Assembly: GCA_002751075.1 (NCBI GenBank)
Contig: NAOQ01000042.1
Span: 50,459-106,276, forward strand
Length of the DNA: 55,818 nucleotides
Reading direction: 5' to 3'
Source: Ichthyophonus hoferi
Lineage: Eukaryota > Opisthokonta > Ichthyosporea > Ichthyophonida > Ichthyophonidae
Shown here one piece after another: positions 1 to 13,316 of this stretch. Made by a program: the position numbers and the translations under genes. Under the pieces are notes generated by a model, which worked only from the letters and a program-made list of their open reading frames with translations, ran no database searches and was not told the origin of the DNA. Each line of letters starts with the position of its first letter. Within the stretch, counting starts at the first letter, position 1.

Positions 1-3000
1 TTACATATTTTCAAAAAAATTTCAGCTCTGCCCATTTGAAAACATTGATTCTAACTAGTAACTTTCCAAACAATCTCCAATAGAAATAGCATTCCAAACG
101 GAAATGGGTACAAAGTTCTAACAAATCCTATTTTTGTATTTTGCAATTATGTCTTAAGACCGCGTCAAAAAGATAAAAATAATTAAATATCATTTTTTTA
201 AATATAAAATATAAAACTAATAAAAATATATTATTTTATAATATACTTAATAAAAATTAGTGTAGGTTTATGTATGGAAAAGTCCCTGCTAAGAAAATAT
301 GTCTTGATGGCTTTTCTGTTGCCTAGGCGATGCTTGCTGCACGCTCGTTTTTTGCGCAATTGCCTGTAGGAATGTAGAACATAAGCGAATTTTGAAACAA
401 TATATTTTAGATTATCTATATGATGCTGGGAACTTAAAACCTCCAGATGTTTAGCGCGGCATAATCTCTTTTGTCTTATTTTAAGGAAATTATTATGCAA
501 TATTTTTATCTACCAGATTAAGTAGCAATTAACATATGAAATTGCAATGCTCACCTATCATTTCTATGCTAATGCCACTATTGCCAGTATATATTCATCA
601 GCGATACGATTGCTCAATAGATCAAGATTCACATGTGTTAATAATCAGCGACCTTATGCATGTAAACCAATAGGATAATGCTTTTAAATTTATTAGTGAT
701 TTTGATATCTAGCTTATCTTTCATTGAAAGTTTGATCTATTATTCGGTTCATGTTTTCACCTTTAATTTATTTCGCCCCTCTTTAGTAGTCATGATGTCA
801 TCTGCAATCTTGTGGGACCAAGCCGTTCTGTCCAATTACGTAACTCCTGGGATTTCACCCAAAGATAGCCACGTGCATGATTTGTGATTGCATGGAATGT
901 TCATGTAAAGTTTTGCTTTTGTAAAATTCTCTTATCAAACCAAAATAGTTATACATAATTTTTAAGGTAACATATACGTCTATATCATATTTAGAGTAAA
1001 TCTACTAGCTGGTGTTACTGCGTTGTAACAGTTGTGAAAGCAACATATATATGGCTTAATGCTGCTTAAATGTGTCGGATATTATTCATTTATTCATTTG
1101 CATGCATATTAATGTCATTGATTGTTAAAAGTCCTAACATTGTGAGCTTTAGTAAGTAGTTGAAAGCAAGATATATGGCTAGATACTTATTTGCGTCGGA
1201 TATTCTTCATTTATTCATTTATTTGCATATTAATGTATTAATTGCTAAAAGTCCTAACATGTTGAGAAGTTTATTGGTCGATATTTTATTTTTTTTACTA
1301 AGGGGAGTGTGTATATAGCAATTAGCATTTGAAGCAAAATCACTTGGATTATGCATTATTGAATGCAGTTATGTCAAATATGGGATATTTCTTCATGCAC
1401 AATTTCTTACGAAAAAATTTCTGATTTTATCAGGAAAATGCTTGATTTTTGCTGTAAAATATAAATATCAAATTTATTATAAGCGCCCCGCTTTAATAAG
1501 TTTCGTAAATGCACTGATTTGTTAATTTGAAATATCGTGCCAACATAAGTAAACCAATGATGGCTTTCCGATTGAAAGATTGGCAACATTATATAAAGAT
1601 TGCAAGTACATACTATTTGAAATACTTTTAATATTCCCTCAATATATAGGCATGTAAAACTCTTGGGATACAATATGTCAAAATTGGATATGTCATGTAT
1701 ATCTAGCTTCGAGTGTATGTATTATTATTTATGTACTCACTGCGTCCCAACCAAATAACCTCATTTGTGTATACTTCACCGCAAATGCATATCTACACGT
1801 GTTCACATGTCATTCTGAGCCTGATTATTACCATATTGCTTAAATTTCAATATCACATCGAGATACTATCGTGTTATATGTCATAGTCAGAGCCTATTGA
1901 TTTTTATTCTGAGACGTAGTTCAAAGTGAATGTCTTTGTGTTCTTTACTAACCAACCCTTGCCCTGTTTTGTAATTAATGCTCAGGGCATATCAGGCCAG
2001 TGATATCTTGCTGATCTTTACCCTATGGTAATAATAGTTCCGGGAAGATCATGTATGATATATTTTATGAGCGCACCTATTTACATTAGTCGCACATACC
2101 ACTCTTTCAAAAACAGGCAACAGATTAGAGTTATTAGAAAAAAAAATTCTCTTTCTTAAGACGCGCTGAATAAAAGCATCAATACTATATAATAATGTTT
2201 ATTGATGAAATATTGTAAGTAATACTATCACAAGTTATTATATATCTCGAGCGATTAACGGCAACCTTTCATTGAAACCCGACGACTGCAGTTATTGTCA
2301 TGTCTTATTATATACTTTTATAAAAGTTTTCAAACACACTTTCCTTTGGCTTTGCTCAATCTAAAATTTTATTTTATCTTTGACAGAAAGTTATTCTTGT
2401 GTAAGTACTAACGTTCTAGGTTCGGTCATTGACGTTCCAAGACAGATTTTAGTGCGACTTACTATACATAATTACCTTGAGGTAGACGGCTCCACAACGA
2501 AATACGTATTTAAGACTTGTTATTAACTTCCTCCAATGGGCTAGAGATCTCTAAAAGACGTAGATATTAGATTTTGATTGGAAGTTATACGCCTTATCTG
2601 CTGTTACTTCGATATCAATAATAAAAATTACATATTTGATCTAGTCGTCCATCTTTCCTTTTTTAATGGATATCTTGAAATAGTTATCCATATTACTGAT
2701 TTTAATCATTACTACTATTAACTATTACGCATTAGTGTACGTATATAGGTAAGGGTACCATTTAATTGAGAGATATAAAGAAAATATCTAACGTATTACC
2801 ACTTGAATAAATATGCGCAACCAGTAAAAATTATGTACATATTATATAAGGTGTGTAGGGAATTAATTAAATGATTAGCTATGCTAAACTTATTAAAATA
2901 TTTTTTGCACTGCAAATTTACACATACTATGAGATTATATGAACCCCTCATGGTTAACTGGTTAATCATGACAATTGAGGCAATGCTTGCTTGTAAATTT

Positions 3001-3420
3001 TCTAAATTATACACGTTACACATGTATCGTAACAGCTGATGACATGTTTGGCGAATATCATCTTAGTTATGCTTAGTTTATTAATATAAACATATATATT
3101 GAAACCTAAATCTGACCTTAGTCGACGAATCGGATGTGTTAGAGTAATTCGTAGGGTCAAAGCATGTTCATTTGTATGACGTAAATTCCCTGAATCGTAT
3201 CATATTTTGTCTGCTCAACCGCAATCATTTTATTTTCTGTTGAGTTTATTCCAAACCTTACGCTTTTGGAATAAGTCAGTATCGACGAAAATAGATGCTT
3301 TAATGATATCTACAGTACGTGTGGTAGTAGGAATATGTGTGTGTTGTGTATGACAATACGCTAATATTTGCTGGTCTTCGTGTTTCCTCTCTTCAGGTTT
3401 TCTTTTATTTCTGGTCTTAG
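1..3420. other. A+T-rich stretch without a recognisable gene
   Basis: Only short open frames occur, none with a recognisable domain or a phase-consistent splice model. The one structure I see is the imperfect tandem duplication at 1036-1266, listed separately. The remainder looks like unconstrained intergenic DNA. Confidence 0.5.
1036..1266. repeat. imperfect tandem duplication, about 120-bp unit
   Basis: Two adjacent copies (about 1036-1146 and 1162-1266) share landmarks in the same order: a GAAAGCAA start, GTCGGATATT, TTCATTTATTCATTT, GCATATTAATGT and AAAGTCCTAACAT. Landmark spacing between copies is about 120 bp. The copies differ by small indels and substitutions, so the duplication is not recent. 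It lies in intergenic DNA and has no evident function. Confidence 0.7.
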
Positions 3421-3424
3421 TCTC

Positions 3425-3831
3425 TTGAAAATAGTAAGTAGAGACAGGAGCGTTCCTATGACCTACATTCATTTATAATAAGAGGGAGTACCAAATTAAA
3501 TGTTTTTATGTATTCCTTTGCATACATGGGGTGAATATGGGCTAAGATATATTTTTAATATTATACAAGTCCGCAAGACATCTCTTAGGCAGGATAAGCA
3601 ATAAGTTATCCGAACCCCAAAAACATACGATTTGAAATGGCTGATTTCATAATCGCATGATTTCTGCCATTGGCTGGTTTAGTTTTGATCGTTCATTTTG
3701 GATTATCATTTGACACTAATAGATCGTACTGACCTTTTTCAGGCTATGTAATATTAATGGCTAATAGCATTATACAATTATAGCAACTTAAAAGAAATCC
3801 CTAAATTAAATAAATATTCCAGGTTTAACAC
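3425..3831 (-). repeat. LTR-like repeat, copy 1
   Basis: This segment shares a long diverged direct repeat with about 4365-4700; the best core is 3575-3734. Read on the minus strand it would begin TGTTAAACCTGG at 3831. Immediately upstream of that, on the minus strand, is the purine run AAGGGGGAG (about 3832-3840), as expected for a polypurine tract before a 3' LTR. The left boundary is not fixed. The core is shared in diverged form with repeats at 18781-19033 and 53517-53779. I read it as an old LTR; the family is uncertain but copia-like. Confidence 0.45.
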
Positions 3832-3845
3832 TCCCCCTTGGCCTA

Positions 3846-4360
3846 GGCTTAAAAAAAAAATATGAAAAAAGAATATGAAGAACCTTAACATGGTGGCTAG
3901 TTAGTTGTACGCTTTCGGCTCACTAAATGGCTCACTAAATGAACTAGATGATTATTGATGGCAATCAGACGTGACTATGGCATGGCATCCAATGTAAAAA
4001 ATAAACGGAAGGCAGTTGACCAAACTGTATGTTTAATGTTTCTGCTCGCTCTAGCTCTGGCTTTGTTGTAGGCTCTGGCGTTTGCCGTTTGGCGGCTGGC
4101 AGCTGAGATAATATTTTGGTGTTGTCCAGTTATTTGGTACATTACTTTGATGTCACTTAGGTGCTGGAAATGTTGATGAATCAATTGCGGATTTGAAGTG
4201 TGTGTAGATGTAACACATTTTTTTCTCTACATGTAGAGGTCAGTGGATGGATGGAGGGTTGAGGTGAAATGCTTTCGGCATTTTTGAATTGTTGACGTAC
4301 TAGAATTACATGGTTTTATGACCATGATAAACTATTTAAGCATTTTGTGCTACTTTGGTG
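3846..4360 (-). mobile_element. short internal region between two LTR-like repeats
   Basis: About 0.5 kb separates the two direct repeats, and it is richer in G+C than its flanks around 4040-4110. If the repeats are LTRs, the whole unit (about 3425-4790, minus strand) would be a small non-autonomous LTR element or one with most of its interior lost. A short minus-strand open frame (3975-4184) has no recognisable domain. It is an old, broken fossil. Confidence 0.3.
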
Positions 4361-4364
4361 CTAA

Positions 4365-4700
4365 TATTAAGTAGATAAAGGAGTGCTCCTGTGACCTCTA
4401 TTTATTTAGAAAGAGAAAGAATACCAAATTAAAGGGGTTTTTAATGTATCCCTTTGCATGCTGCATTCACGGATTACAGATATGCTAAAACATGTTATTG
4501 ATTATTAACCAAGTCACCAGGACTTGTCTTTAGGATGCCTAGGCCACGTGTTATTTGGACCCCCAAAACATATTATATGAAATGGCTTATATATAATCGC
4601 AAGAGTTCTGCTATTGGCTGGATCAGTTTTGATCAATCATCTTGGACGATCATTTAACACCAATAGAGTGCACTAACCGGTGGTCGGTGTTTTCTAATTG
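4365..4700 (-). repeat. LTR-like repeat, copy 2
   Basis: This is the partner of copy 1 in the same orientation. Shared landmarks in order include a TAAGTAGA start, ACCAAATTAAA, CCTTTGCAT, GAAATGGCT, ATTGGCTGG and AGTTTTGATC, with frequent substitutions between. The right boundary is unclear; a TGTTCAAG start on the minus strand near 4782 is possible. Divergence from copy 1 is high, so the element is old. Confidence 0.4.
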
Positions 4701-5018
4701 TTTGCACGTTTAGAACCGTAAAAAACATTTACGCAGCTAATGTTTTTTTAGACTTGAACAACTAGAACGGCCAAGAGTTTTCAATGAATATATTAAATCT
4801 TAATGTTGTACTCTGCATTATTCTATGATCCCGATTGATTCAGGCTCGATATCATATTTAATATAGTGATGCGCTAATACCTTATGTTTCACTAATAAGA
4901 TTATTCAAAGTAAAGTCATTCAGACAACACCGGTACTTGTCAATTTAATAATATATAGAAACTCTAATGCAATATATATATATATATACAAATTACTGTA
5001 TATGATGCGCTTAACGTA

Positions 5019-5467
5019 ATGTATAAGTTATTGTCCTTTCTGCGGTTGGCGCTCCAGAATCGTAAGAACCTTGAGGATCAGGAGGTGCATAATGTAATTT
5101 GGAGTTTGCATAGAACAACGTGCTCGCTTGTGATCGTAGCATCCGCAAAAATTGATTTCAATAATAAATCTATACTAGATTATTTCCGACATGCTGTCCT
5201 AAGTTTTTCATACTCCTTGAGTGAAGACAATATTGATACAGATAGCCGTAGCACGACTTCTGCAATTTTGAAATTCTCGAGATTCCCAGGCTTGGTTAAA
5301 GCACCATCGGTTAGCCATTTTGCAAATACTGGTTCTACAATGCATACAGTTTTTGATGGCATTCCCAATGTCATACAAACACCTTGTTGCACCTTTAGTC
5401 CTCTTGGCCATGGATGAGTCATTTTCCATGCATGTGTACCGCCGGTTATCTTCCAAAGACTTAGCAT
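5019..5467. other. unassigned open block, possibly a decayed coding fragment
   Basis: This 450-bp block is less A+T-rich than its surroundings and stays open in three frames: plus 5019-5417 (132 codons) and two overlapping minus frames (5180-5467 and 5208-5456). One minus frame contains a Cys-rich stretch (CMHCRTSIC, later NCRSRATAICINI) that faintly recalls the zinc-ribbon and R-D-x-N-A-A-x-N-I endings of TnpB/Fanzor-type proteins. No full motif is present, and I could not decide which frame, if any, was coding. A decayed transposase end is the working guess, weakly held. Confidence 0.25.
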
Positions 5468-5469
5468 GA

Positions 5470-8400
5470 CTAATATATCTACCTAGTGATTGGAAGAGAT
5501 CTCTGATGTAAATAATCTCGAGGACAGCTGAACGTTGTCATGATTTTTCTGAGTGTAATACTGACTGCTACTTGACTGCTTCGTGTGTAGAACCATGACT
5601 ATGATATTCCTCCGTAGAACCTGATAAATCCATATTTGCATTTGTCGCATATGGCTATATACCCAACATTAATGAAAACACTGTTGGTCTAAAGCAGTTA
5701 ATTGCTTAATACTAGGCCTTTAATAACCACCATTTAATTCGTTAATTTATGATCAAATTATCAAGTAATCTATATGTAATAATGTTATTGTTATATTTTA
5801 ACAGTATAGCAAGGTTCTGTTTGTAATATGATATGTCTATTGCTTTTATCTAGCTATACTGAATAAAGCTCTTTTACTCTTATTTAGTTTCTCGGTTTGT
5901 AATTGCAGCTGTCATTTATAATGGGCCAGATTGTACTATACAGGGTCTAATTGACAGATTTAGCATTCATATAGCTACGTGAATAACCCGAATCACAGTA
6001 TATAGTTAGCACCTGTTGACCTTTCTTGTAAGTAATTATTATCCAGGGAAAACTACTAGTTCCCTTCAAAATAAATTTTTTTAATCTTTTTTCCAATTAT
6101 TACAGTACCGATACTTGCTATTTAACATACATTTTATGGTTTGGCGTGAGGTGTATTGGTGTATTAACTAGAGCACGTCTTAAAGAGATAGTTTTGGAAA
6201 AACATAGTGACAAAAGAGTTGAGCCAGGTTGTTTTATCTCAATCAAAATAAGATTATCTCATTATATCTTTTAATTTTCATTCATTGGAGCCAGGACATC
6301 TGTCTTGCCCTTTTTACAGAAACACAAAGGCTTACAAAAAAACACATCACTCTTTGGCATAGCCATATTAATTATCTATATCGAAGATTTTATAACCCAT
6401 TTATGTGTTAAGATTACTAACGAACGTATCTAGTCTACCTCAAGACGAGAGATTGTCTGTGATAGCTATTTAATTAACACGGTAATAGAAATCACATTCA
6501 AACATGTATAAACAGTTGCAATGTTTTTTATAGAATGCCACAACTGTTATGACAAATCAGGCCAAAGGAAACCATCCGTTGGGTACAGGCTCACTGTTAA
6601 GACCGTAATACAGAAACACTAGTTTAAGAAGTATAAAAGGTTGTCTACCTGATGGAGATGGCACCTACTTATGTATATTATATGTTACTTAAACCGTTTG
6701 CTAACAACATTGATGGCTACACTATAGCACAATTTAGTCTTAAGATTAACACTGCGATTAAAGAAAATTTGGTCAAAAGGTGTATACTCTTCATCACAGT
6801 TATTCTTTGTACAAATAGTCACTATATCTGGGTATATGCTTTGATATAACTGAATATGCAAATTTTGAAACAACTTAGTAACCTCACTCTTCTATTAAAG
6901 GAACATGGTGACATCTTGCAAAAAAAAAAACGGCATTGAAGATAACAAGCCACCTGGATCCCGTGCAGTAGGTATATAGAGGCCTGGTTACATCAGAAGG
7001 TATGTATGTATATATATCTAGTAACTGTCTAGACTTGGTCTTAGGTAGTTAGAGGGTTGTGTCCGTATTTTGGATGTATTTTATATGGCACAAAGTAGGC
7101 TATTCGTAGCTGATGGTATTAAATGCTTACATAAAGTTATTTTAAGTTTCAGTTTATCGCTATTTGAATGCATAGCACAGACATGCTAATTGTTTTAGAT
7201 AGGTAACGCAATTGATTCAATTGGAAAACTAGTAGATGCAATCGTATCCCGCATCTGGTATAAAGAAAATGAAAAACAGGTATCTCCTGACATTACGATG
7301 TGTTATGAAAAAAATTAAGGGTTTGTTCTCGACCATAAGTAAATCAGATGGCAGAGGCATTTGGAGTTTTTGTAACTTCATAATTTTCTACCCATCTATT
7401 TGTTGCAATTATGTTATCGTTACAAGGTAGTTGTCTTACATATATCATGATAACAAAATACCAGTTTAATAGCCGTCCAGCAAGAAAGGTAGGAGTTAAA
7501 CATGGTGACAATCAAAAAGTAAACACTGTTACCCGTAAATTGCTCAGTAGAAAGTTACTTACCTTCCTATTGTTATAGGATCATCCGAAAATGTTATTTT
7601 AATTCCTTACCCTCTTAGCCTAAGAATAACAGATGGATTTGAATGCACATCCTGTGCCAGTAACACATCATAACTCCTTATTGTTTTTATAATTTCTTTT
7701 TCTAGTTGTGCCATCATTGTGACGTCCTTTTCTGAACCTGCTTAGTCTTCCTTGCCATCCCCCCAGATATAATTTTGGTATTAAGAGAGAAAATTTTGTG
7801 AAAATACTCTTTCTATGCCAAATGTACCTAATACACTGAGGAAACTAGAAAAAAATTAATTGAAAGAGTAGAATTTATGACCATAAACAATGAGAATGTA
7901 AACATCATAATTCATTGAACGAGCACTCTGAAGGGACATAGGCATCTCTGCTCTAAATGAATTTGTAAGTGATACTAATACCACAATTCTTTCCAATCAA
8001 TTATTTGAGTTGCTCCCACATACCCTTGCAATATGATACGTAGACAGAGGATAATCGTAATAGTCACAATGGTTCCTAGAATTATTCGTTTTTCTTTCAC
8101 CATTCGTAAGTAATTCTCAGTTTACAGTCTCCTTATCCCTATTTTGTGCCCTTCCACATTTTTTATCACAAGAATTAATCCATGCTATATAAAATTTTCA
8201 GGAACTGAGAATGTGCATATGTAGAAATATGATACCTCCCCACTGTGTTTAATAATTATGATATTTGTATAATCTGTTGGAACCGAGCTTAACTAAAATA
8301 ATTGTCATATGGCTGTATGAGTGTGACGGAGATATCAAAATAGTGGCACAACGAGAAACAATCATGGAAGCAGTAATTCTTTATAGTACGCTACTGGTCA

Positions 8401-8640
8401 AGAATTTTTATTAAGATTTACTTAGTATTCCCAATCTATGGGAGCAAGGAGCTACAACTACATTCTACTTAGTGATATGTGTAAAGCACGCTTTATTTGC
8501 TAAACACCATCACAGTAAAACCAGTAGTACTCATGCCATCTAATCTACTTCTGCACAATCAGCCCTTAAACCTTTCCACGACAAACAATAGTAAACTCTT
8601 TTATAAAGAAATGTTAAAATAATAAAGAGTGAATGTAAAT
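5470..8640. other. intergenic, no gene seen
   Basis: A+T-rich DNA with short open frames only (for example 6229-6411, 6652-6849 and 7236-7430). None has a recognisable domain or convincing splice partners. It forms the 3' flank of SMUG1. Confidence 0.5.
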
Positions 8641-8644
8641 TTAT

Positions 8645-11600
8645 TTAAAGCACTATGCCTATAGACGAGAGCTTGGCAAGTACTCCGTCACTCCAACCTT
8701 TGTTAGCCAAGGGACTGGCAGGACTCGGATGGAGAATGCTTTCAATAATCTAATATGCATCATACCCATTGATTAGAAAAGAATCATTCTTAAACAAGAA
8801 TGACATTATAACACGTATATACCCGTGACAATTACTTAAAAATATTTTACCTTCTGCTTTTCAGAACAGACTAGAAATGTGTGTTGATGATTAAGCTAAT
8901 TATTATAACTATTCCTCCAGGGGATAATCTTACGTCATCTTTCCTCCCCTTTCCACCAATTATATTTTTTAAATCTATATCGTATTTGATTTCCCCTATC
9001 CAGACTCTACATAAGGCTTAGCTTGTAGGGAGAAAATAGTGGAGGTAAATATAAATATGAAGCTTGACACACTTACATAAAAATATGTTAAAAATTAACC
9101 TACATATATACATATATAGTACAGTAAATATATATATATGCATTCGCAATTATACTCATATCATCTACCAAACCTAAAAAGATATGGCATAGTTGTACAT
9201 ATATTGATCACTTGCCTCAAAAAATACACATTTTTTCTTATTAAATACTCCAGCCTCTCTTTTGACTATCTTGTTCTTAAAAGTTGAGACTTTTTTTGAC
9301 AATGGTTTTTCTTCCCCCATTTACATTCGTTTTAAAAAATAAGCATCCAGTAAAACAAATTATGACATTTATTTACCCATTTTAATTTCTTCCGTCTCCT
9401 ATGAAATTCAATAAGTTAAAAACACATACATTAGCTAACTAGCTGGAAACTATACACAAGAAGTATAACGAAATCCATGCGGAGGTAGGGAAGTGATATC
9501 AATAACATAGTAAGTACATAAACACACTTACCTATCAATTTCAAGCAAAAACACATATACATACATATATAATCCTAAGTAAGAGTAAGAGGCTGGCTGA
9601 TGCTAGTATTTTCAACAATAGCAACCCAAAAACAGCAGAAAAAGTCGGAAAGAGAATGTGTAAATAAATAAAAAGAAAAGCAATCAAGACAGAACATACC
9701 TTCACACTAGGACAGTCAGACACAATTTTCCTCGCTCTCTCGGTAGCAAACTTTCCCACCCCAATTATATACTCGATCTCTAGAGTTTGTACAATTTGAC
9801 GTAATGTCTGTAATATAAGCATGCCATGCGAGTGTTCTCATAATTATTAATTATCTTAGCCTATAGAGAATAAATTAGGGCTCGAGTAAATATTGATTAT
9901 CTTAAAAAACCAAAAGATAACATTACAACTAGTTTTAGTAATAGTGTTAATATACTGATAGAATAATACAGTTCAATCCAGTATAATATAATATAATATA
10001 ATCCCATACAATACAATACAACAGAACAGTGCATATAAGTTATAATTTATGTCTCTTCTACCTTTAAGTTTTCCGTTACTTTCACACACGATTTTTATCA
10101 ATCCCTAGTTCTTACTTGTCTTTGCATACAGATAAAGAAATGTGTATGAATAATAATGTACCGAAAAGCAAACCACCCAAGAAAAGGATAGAAGAAGCAA
10201 GAAATGGCATAGAATACATTATAAACAATGAATGAAAATGCAACTTTGATCACCCGAAAAAAAAAATCATTCATTGTTAGACTCAAAAGAGAAAAAAGAA
10301 ATAAGAAAAAGGAATTAAAAGACCTCGTTAAAACAGAGAGAGCTGTAGTTGCAAACAATACAAAAAAAAAGATTGATGCATCCCAAGACACAACAAAGAA
10401 AAAGAAAAAGAAAAAAGAGAAAAGAGAAAAGAAATAGAAGACCCCATTAAAATAGAGAAAACTGTAATTGAAAACAATACAAAAACACACTGACATACAG
10501 CATCACATGCATCTAGTACAGCGCTCCTTTCATCGCCCTTTAATTTTTCAGGTGTGATATTGGCGCCTGTGGATCCCATAAACTACCCAGGGTGTCAAGG
10601 AGAATTCAGCACAATAATGTAATCGAAGATAAAAATTATGGATGAATTTAAATTTATTTTCTTCGCTGTATATACATATTGTACATATTGTGCATGATAA
10701 TAGTTTTCTTTCAACTAGTCAAGCATATAGATATAGGTGATATTTTGTATTAATTCTACATTATAGTTCTAGCATATAGCAAGCGCCCCTAGACAGACAT
10801 AAAATTTGGTCTTGATTAGAATGAATACTTTATTTGAAACTTGTACTTACGTATTTTAAGAGGCATATTGGAATGCATGTAATCTATTTTTGTATACGCA
10901 GCACGAAAACCTAAAATCAATAAAAATTGCTAGAGAAAAAAGAAGCTAAATAAGGGGTTTAAAACAAAAACATTGACTGTAACAATACAACTTGGGTTTG
11001 TTTTACATAAGTCTCACATGTTTAGGTATATGGGTTGGGAATATAGTCTTTGATTGAATGACAGAAATGAGTCGTGAGAGATTAGTACATAATATAAAGC
11101 AATGTAAAGATAAAGATGGAGAAAGACGATTTATCTTATAATCACAAGGATAAATAGGGGGCTAATGTATCATGTAGATACACTCAGTAGATTAGTACAT
11201 ACCACAAGAGGACAGTAGTTATAAACAAAGCACTGGTTAAAGAACCGAGCTGCTCCATTCGGTCCCTCTCCACAGGCCTTTGATGCCATTCCCCAAAATC
11301 TCTGTCCACTAACTTCACCCCTTCCAAAGGTGTAGCCTTTTTGCGGAACACTCATTAGTGTCAATGATAGTATTGAACATCATGGATGAAGAGAAAGGGA
11401 GTGGAGATTCGTAGTGAGGTAGAACGCTTGCAAGTGTAAATAAATTACAGTTGGTGCTACAATTCTAGCATAAATAAATCTAATTAATAGCAGGTGAAAA
11501 TAAGAATATGTGATACAGTGGTTGAAATGGAAGAATTAAAAGAATAGCTCAGTACACTGTATCTAATAAAAAGTCTAACCAATGACACCTCAGAGTTAAT

Positions 11601-13316
11601 TTTTTTAAAATTTAAATGTTAAAATAACACAACCACGAATGAGGGGTCAAGTAAACTATGTACAGGAATTAACCAAGATTGTGCTTTGTAATACAAGAAT
11701 TAATAGATATAGAAAGATAAATGATTAAACCCAAGTATAAGATGATCGCTATGAAGCCAAAAATAAATCTTTGGGTTATGTTTCTTAATCCTTAACATCT
11801 CAATAGATGAAGACCTGCTGATTTGAACCAAAAGAACATGAGAATTAGTTCGTGTAGTCCCCCTGCAGAACTAATAACAGCACATATATTTATATAATAC
11901 ATAGGGATGATGGGTCTGGTTCCATTACGTAAAGTCAACAGAGAAGATATATCTATTGTATTGATTTTCTTAATTTGTTTTATTGTTAATTTTGTCTATG
12001 AAATACAGTCATGGCCTTGCATGCAGTTCATTAAGTGACACCTACCAACAATGGGCCGCTTGGGGTGCTCCCCATTTTTTGGCTTCCTTACATCTCCTGA
12101 TATACCAACCCAGTCTCTTACCCACTTGATATCTCCAAATGGTACCTGAAAAGGGGTTTGTTGGTGGCACAATAAAGATTTAACTTAACGTATGCTGATT
12201 TTGGTGGGCTACTAAAGGAAGATGCTTTAATATTTTAATGATATTGTAGAATTATGGCTCTTAGTAGGAAAACATGTATATAAATGTATAATGGTAATCG
12301 AGTAATGCATGCATAGACAAACATTTTGCTTGTGGGAAAGGACAACGCTATTTTTTCATACAGGATAAACACACTCGCAAGTATATATAACATGCATGGA
12401 TGCAGATCCATATGCCCTTTCCTCCCACACAGGCCAGAAGGCATACATACTATTTGATTTTTATAGTACAGAATTATTGTTTCTATGTCATCCTTCACTT
12501 AATTCTCAAACGTAAGAATACGAAAACACTAGATAAATAATAAATGATATATACTAGCACACTCACAATTATAATCACAAACAATTGGTATGTTTGCGTC
12601 TTCACCTCAACTCCTTCCTTTCATTTTCCTTTATCTTATTAGTACAAACCCTTTCATATGCCCACCATTTATCATGTAAAACTCCTTTTGTCAGATAGAA
12701 GGATAGAATGAGTAGTATAGTTTTTTAGGAAAGCTGCTTCGAGTTTAAATATATCTACCAGCATAAATGAGAAGTTTTCAAACACAACAAATCAAAAGTA
12801 CAAGGCTTAAATACTCCCTACCCCAGTCTGTGCCATGCCAAAGGGACCAGGGTTCATTCCCACAAATAAGACTTTCTTTTTTGCATTGGCATGTTTTCTG
12901 AAATACATTTGATGTGGTTCATTGGCGTATTCATATACATTATAGACAAATTGAACAGGTGATTTGAAAGTTAATCCTTCAAGTTTTTGCGAAAGCTCTT
13001 TCGTTGCACAAATTAATTTCTCGCTCATCTGTGGGTTTATTTCGTTTTGTAGTTCGATGGTGGGTATGATTGTTTCTTCTAGTAGAGTCGGTTGAGATGC
13101 TTGAATTTTAAGTGCCGCTGTTTTAGTAGTAGAAATATTGCCTTCACCAAAGTTGTATCGTCTATTTTCACAAGATTTTTTATATTTATTTGTCACTGAA
13201 ACTGTCTCCACACCAAGTTGGCTAGTAACATTAGGTGCTTGTCGTTTACTGCGTCGTACATGCACAAGCATATCTTGGATTGTACCTGTTTTTTCTCTCG
13301 CCCTTTTATTAGTCAT
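8645..13316 (-). CDS. SMUG1: SMUG1 single-strand-selective uracil-DNA glycosylase
   Basis: This nuclear base-excision-repair enzyme hydrolyses the glycosidic bond of uracil and oxidised pyrimidines in DNA. Six exons on the minus strand join in phase: 12822-13316, 12042-12145, 11203-11350, 10499-10582, 9700-9807 and 8645-8749, giving 347 residues. Motif 1, [17 protein letters not shown] (153-169), holds the catalytic Asn155. The EVSGQRFWG block is at 212-220. Motif 2, [13 protein letters not shown] (320-332), holds His320. Human SMUG1 has 270 residues; here about 110 extra N-terminal residues are basic at first (RRSKRQ, 21-26), then Ser/Thr/Gln-rich, and match no domain I know. The Arg that follows HPSP in the vertebrate DNA-inserting wedge is Ala324 here. 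Introns are 620-950 bp, with donors such as GTAGGG and GTATGT. Family assignment is firm; the exact boundary of exon 2 (donor GTGTCA) is the least certain. Confidence 0.93.

Noticed and set aside
10098-10579. overlapping frames inside the SMUG1 gene on both strands
   Set aside because: Lys-rich and Phe-rich low-complexity frames in SMUG1 intron 4. Only the small exon at 10499-10582 is supported there.
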